Positions 60,901 through 64,000 of a stretch of 64,000 nucleotides of DNA are shown here, in pieces. The stretch lies in assembly GCF_019649055.1 (NCBI RefSeq), contig NW_026570221.1, positions 3,534,001 through 3,598,000 on the forward strand, given 5' to 3'. The first letter of the stretch is position 1. Each line of letters starts with the position of its first letter. The position numbers were made by a program, and so were the translations under genes. The stretch is from Paramacrobiotus metropolitanus (lineage: Eukaryota; Tardigrada; Eutardigrada; Parachela; Macrobiotidae). Below the pieces are notes generated by a model. It searched no databases. It saw only the letters and a program-made list of their open reading frames with translations, and was not told the DNA's origin.

Positions 60901-63779
60901 CTTGCTGATCCCCGACATTTTGCTGACGACAGTCTGCTGACTTTATAAGAATAAGGAAACATCAGAAACATAAGAAAAACATAAGGAAGCATAAAAGTAA
61001 TCTGAAAGAAGATAAGAAAGCAAAAGAAAAAGTAGGAAAACATAAAGTAACAAAAGGAATTATAAAAACACAGAAAGACAACCTACAACAGGAGCAAACC
61101 AGGACAAACTGAAAACCTAAGAACCCAAGGCAAATTAAGAAACCACAGTGAACCTTTCTTCTCTGCATATTGTGAAATATTGCTTAAACAATTCTTTCCA
61201 CATTAACGAGACGTCAGCATTTGAAATTAGCAGCGGCAGGTTTAAGCATTTGACAGATTTTACAAATTCGAGTTAACGTTGCCATCTCTGGATGGCTGAC
61301 AGCGCAGCAAAATTGTCACAGTTATCAAAGTATGATAAGGTAAATTCGCTCTTTCTAAATAAAGGACACGCGTCCCGCGCTCCAGCTTAATTTTGCTTAC
61401 ACCTTGTTATTGGAAGAGACATTTCCAGCGTTACCCAAGTTTTCTTAAACTTTCTTCTTTAAGGGATTATATTGTTGTTGCTCATATTTTGTCAAACTTT
61501 GGTGCTTTGCAGCTGGGGTCCGGAACTATAAACTCTTCCTGGCCACAGCCGGATACGTTGACGAAGATTATCCCCTCAAAACCAACTTCACCGACACTCT
61601 CAGCACTTTGTTCCACACCGTGTGCCATCCTGCGCGCTTCCGCACCGAGCCCAGTGAAGCCGTGCAGCGTATAAACAAATTTGTGGAGGAATCTACTTCC
61701 GGTACAATCCGCGATATCCTGGCTCTTTCGGATATAACGCCCGTTACCGTGTTTATATTGATCAGCGCGGTGTATTTCCAAGCGGAATGGAACTGTGTAT
61801 TTCCCGAGCAGGACACCGTCAAGAAGCCCTTCACCCTGGCCGACGGCAGCACCGTAATGGTGGACACCATGCACGTGTTGACGAAGTGCCAGTATTATGA
61901 AAGTAAGGAATTAGGCGGAGCGCGATTCCTGCAGTTGTGGTACGGCGACCAGCGCTCCAGCGCTTGCTTCATTCTGCCGGGAAAGAGCGACGGATCGCCC
62001 ACGTGGACACCGGGTTCCGCATTGTCGGGTCTCCAGCAGGCCTTGACGCCGAAGATGCTGGAAAAGGCGCTGGACTCGCTGCAGCCCATCACGTACGGGC
62101 CGGTACGGCACAATCCAGTTGCCTAAGTTCTCCATAGAGCAGAGCATCGACCTGGAGAGCACGCTGCAGGATCTGGGGATGCGGTCGGCTTTCACAACCA
62201 CTGCCGACTTCTCCGGCATAACGTCGGTACCCATCTACATAGACAAGATTAAGCAAAAGGTGTACATTGGTAAGCATGATACCACCAATAAAGTTGGTCA
62301 GCCTGTCGCCAGTAATACAACTGGGCAAACTTACAAACACAAAATCGACGCGCGACTTTACGCCGAAAGACATTTCACATAGAGACGGTTGGAGAGCTTG
62401 CTTTGAGACATTTCACCTTTGCGACCTTTTCACACAGGACATCTGCTTGCAAACATTTTGTCATGAGACTTTTGTCGCTTTTTAAAATCAATTCGCGAGT
62501 AAATTAATTCGACGCACTTTTCTCTTTTCACAGGTTTTTTTAATTTTCCAGGATTTTCCTTGTTTTTTCTTAGGTTGTCTTTAAGATTCTTAGCTCGTGT
62601 AAGGTTTTCTTGCCTTTCTCACATTCTTAAGTTTTCTTAGGTTATTTTTTGGTGTTCATTTAAATTTGTAGTTTTTGTTGACTATTATTCTTTGAAGACA
62701 AAATTAATCGTTGTAACAGCTAACAAGTAATATCGAATAGCGTATGAAAAATTCCTGGGATTTTCTGCTACGATGAATCGTACCGCTGCAAGTTCATTCT
62801 TGCACGTGAATGCACCCTAGGACACAAATTCAGCACTAAAACTTTAGATCGATGTTTACAAGATACAGTGAAACTCTAACATACACCCTTATATGACATT
62901 CACCCCATGATTATGTGCATGCGGCTAAGAAGCGGACTGTCCGGTAGTGTTGACTGTAACATCGGGGCAGTTCTCTGTGCAACGTTCACCACTGTAACGT
63001 ACATCTATCTTGGGAGTATTAACATTAAAACAGTGAATTTAACCTGGAGATGGCAGCGGCTACACCCCTCTGTGGCGTTCAGAAAGTCAGGAACGGAGGT
63101 TGTACGTAGTAGAGAAGCTTCATTTTATATCCATTAGGCATCAGGCGTTGATGTACCCGCGGTCTTCCGAGTGCCGCTGTGCAGAACGTAAGATTGGCGA
63201 AAGTATGACAGCCGGCATACCAATGGATCAGTTTCACCTTTAGGCTTTACATCACCCCACGTTTTGCGTACTTCGCCCATCACGTGCAGTGATGTAATGA
63301 CAACAGCTTGCATGTACATTTGAACAAAGGCTCGAACGGGCCATGTATTCCTGTGTTTGTCTCAGAACCAACTTCAACCGTCTCCCAAGCAGCTACTTGA
63401 CGTGCAGACTGACGATATTAAGGCTGACTTTAAGCCTACAAGAATACAGAGTAGATGTTGCACAATATACCGCTTCACTTATCGCCGTTATCGGCGTCTC
63501 GTTTTGTTTTTGTCATCATAAATGGTTCGTCCTTCGATTCATTATCTGGCACGCCCAAACACTTTCACTATCACAGATGTTTATTATGTTTATTTAGATG
63601 TCAACGAGAGAGGAACGGTCGCATCCGCAGCAACCGCGGAAAGATTTGTACTCTGTCGCGCGCCACGCGAGACCAGAGTCGAATTTGCCGCCGACCGACC
63701 CTTTATTTTCCTGCTGCGGCACGAGAGAACTGGCAACATCTTGTTTATCGGACACGTTGTTGATCCATCGGCGAAATGA
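54938..63779 (+). CDS. Serpin family protein, three exons, one frameshift
   Basis: Exon 1, 54938-55208: MAEMDTPYRL with NALWSPVCAELAVLVAYIGA and KGETRQQIADLL (the serpin N-x3-SP and GAxGxT segments), phase 1. Exon 2, 61513-62269: INKFVEESTSGTIRDIL, ISAVYFQAEW, then LPKFSIEQSIDLESTLQDLG and ADFSGITSVP, phase 1. Exon 3, 63598-63779: the reactive-loop hinge NERGTVASAATAERFV and the signature FAADRPFIFLLRHERTGNIL, stop TGA. No signal peptide at the N-terminus, so likely intracellular or clade-B-like. The hinge residues (GT-A-S-A-A-T) fit an inhibitory serpin; by the usual 17-residue count P1 is Cys before Arg, though a one-residue offset cannot be excluded. Frames disagree by one base between about 62080 and 62119, just before LPKF, so this is a pseudogene, an error in the assembly, or an unrecognised tiny intron. 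Intron 1 (6.3 kb) holds transposons. Confidence 0.8.
56616..56770 (-). repeat. Left array of the MULE/LINE composite
   Basis: CCGTGCACAACCTTT and CACTACCTTTCATTC units, complement of the right array. Spacing is irregular and the last units toward the interior are diverged. Confidence 0.75.
56800..59345 (-). pseudogene. R2-group LINE: reverse transcriptase plus RLE-type endonuclease, frameshifted
   Basis: The upstream frame (59297 to 57639) holds the RT: AVLNLALNGKVP, the PIAVGMTLRRVIAK box, first catalytic Asp in IVKVDFRNAFNTVSR, GVQQGDPLGPLLFCLA, and AWYLDDGTLGG. The downstream frame (57660 to 56800) holds a zinc knuckle CTKCLKPVDGYAHHGLSC, GRHPRHGGLNS, and a PD-(D/E)xK-like endonuclease with RRPDGCTTFAWQRGM and LAWDVTCVDT. 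In intact relatives these form one polypeptide; here the frames are offset by one base at 57639-57660, so the copy is broken. The 5' end is truncated: a stop lies in frame just above 59345 and no gag-like or DNA-binding N-terminus is present. An R2-group family such as Utopia is possible; I am unsure which. Target-site duplication not identified. Confidence 0.8.
59447..59632 (+). pseudogene. MULE transposase SWIM zinc-finger relic
   Basis: In one frame the DNA reads CSCLFNGTYGIPCRHIIAAR, a perfect SWIM finger (C-x-C-x10-C-x-H) of the kind found near the C-terminus of Mutator-like transposases, then LDAEDFLARWVEEKFTD and a stop at 59630-59632. A neighbouring frame continues with an acidic run (EDDDDDD) and a helix-rich tail to 59810, so a frameshift is likely. 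The catalytic DDE part is absent, either lost or replaced by the LINE. Confidence 0.65.
59966..60113 (+). repeat. Right array of the MULE/LINE composite
   Basis: Four to five units of GGTTGTGCACGG/GTGTACGGAG with GAAAGGTAGTGC. Confidence 0.75.
60395..60440 (+). pseudogene. Possible relic of serpin exon 2
   Basis: CGTGACGAAGATTATCCCTT at about 60400 closely resembles CGTTGACGAAGATTATCCCC within exon 2 at 61558-61577. One missing base shifts the frame and similarity fades within about 30 bp. The 1.1-kb distance favours a decayed duplicate over chance, but the match is short. Confidence 0.3.
60945..61145. repeat. A-rich CATAAGAAAC low-complexity tract
   Basis: Irregular repeats of ACATAAGAAA/CATAAGGAA, complement of the T-rich tracts at 22105-22240 and 62525-62650. 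It is preceded at 60800-60945 by loose repeats of TTGCTGACGAC. Confidence 0.5.
62525..62650. repeat. T-rich TTTTCTTAGG tract in serpin intron 2
   Basis: Irregular TTTTCTTAGGTT/TTAAGTTTTC repeats. With the A-rich tract upstream it brackets serpin exon 2 in inverted orientation. Before it (62380-62480) are loose repeats of GAGACATTTCAC type. Confidence 0.5.
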
Positions 63780-64000
63780 AGAAAATTTTACAGCTTGCAA
63801 TATGTTAACGATATTGCCGCAGTTTAAATTAGCTTAAATCACTTTAGGACGGGTAGTTTTTATGTTCCCTTAGTATTACAAACGTTACCTGTTCAGGTGA
63901 CCTTTTCAGTAATATTAATTTTGATGCTATGGGGCGCAGTAATTTCGTACACTTTTGTAAAATCCCGCGTAGATCACACTGCCTCGTTTCCTCGTTTGCA
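63780..64000. other. Serpin 3' flank
   Basis: AT-rich sequence after the serpin stop codon. No AATAAA polyadenylation signal seen in this short stretch and no other feature. Confidence 0.4.

Noticed and set aside
61482-61874. Minus-strand 130-aa frame
   Set aside because: Antisense to serpin exon 2.

Overview
This is nuclear DNA from an animal, most likely an invertebrate. The genes have spliceosomal introns with GT-AG ends. Exons are GC-rich and sit in AT-rich introns and spacers. There is a eukaryotic tRNA-Pro gene with a Pol III T-run, and the domains present are animal-type (serpin, Ig-like, bulb-type lectin). CpG is not depleted. I cannot name the phylum from sequence alone. Host genes are sparse and much of the structured sequence is transposon-derived. 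LAYOUT. 1-5524: part of a CACTA (En/Spm-like) DNA transposon with two divergent multi-exon genes, a decayed transposase (minus) and an 11-exon accessory gene (plus), studded with 15 copies of the palindrome GGATATCC. 5525-13236: no convincing gene; a small foldback repeat (6708-7281), dispersed repeats, hairpins and GC-rich exon-like islands. 13237-16814: two-exon secreted Ig-like gene. 19829-24231: a 4.4-kb foldback element with an 8-bp target duplication, arms of about 100-120 bp minisatellite units, and one bulb-lectin exon inside. 24744-25579 (minus): paralogue of the Ig-like gene. 25580-35382: mostly non-coding, with a tRNA-Pro(CGG) at 32421-32492. 35383-43916: an unrecognised gene of up to five exons, all in phase 0. 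46197-46657 and 46786-47954: two non-autonomous elements with 8-bp target duplications. 48237-52804: a young GINGER-like DNA transposon with an apparently intact five-exon integrase between long inverted arrays of a 31-bp repeat. 54938-63779: a serpin gene with three coding exons. Its 6.3-kb first intron holds a third large inverted-array element (56616-60113) that contains a MULE transposase SWIM-finger relic and an R2-like LINE. HOW IT FITS TOGETHER. The most unusual theme is that at least four unrelated elements share one architecture: an interior flanked by long inverted arrays of short tandem repeats, each array with a different unit. The interiors carry an integrase, a MULE relic plus LINE, a host-like lectin exon, or nothing coding. 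This resembles Foldback/Galileo elements of flies but occurs here in several superfamilies. The second theme is the dispersed palindrome that marks the whole visible CACTA element, coding and non-coding alike.
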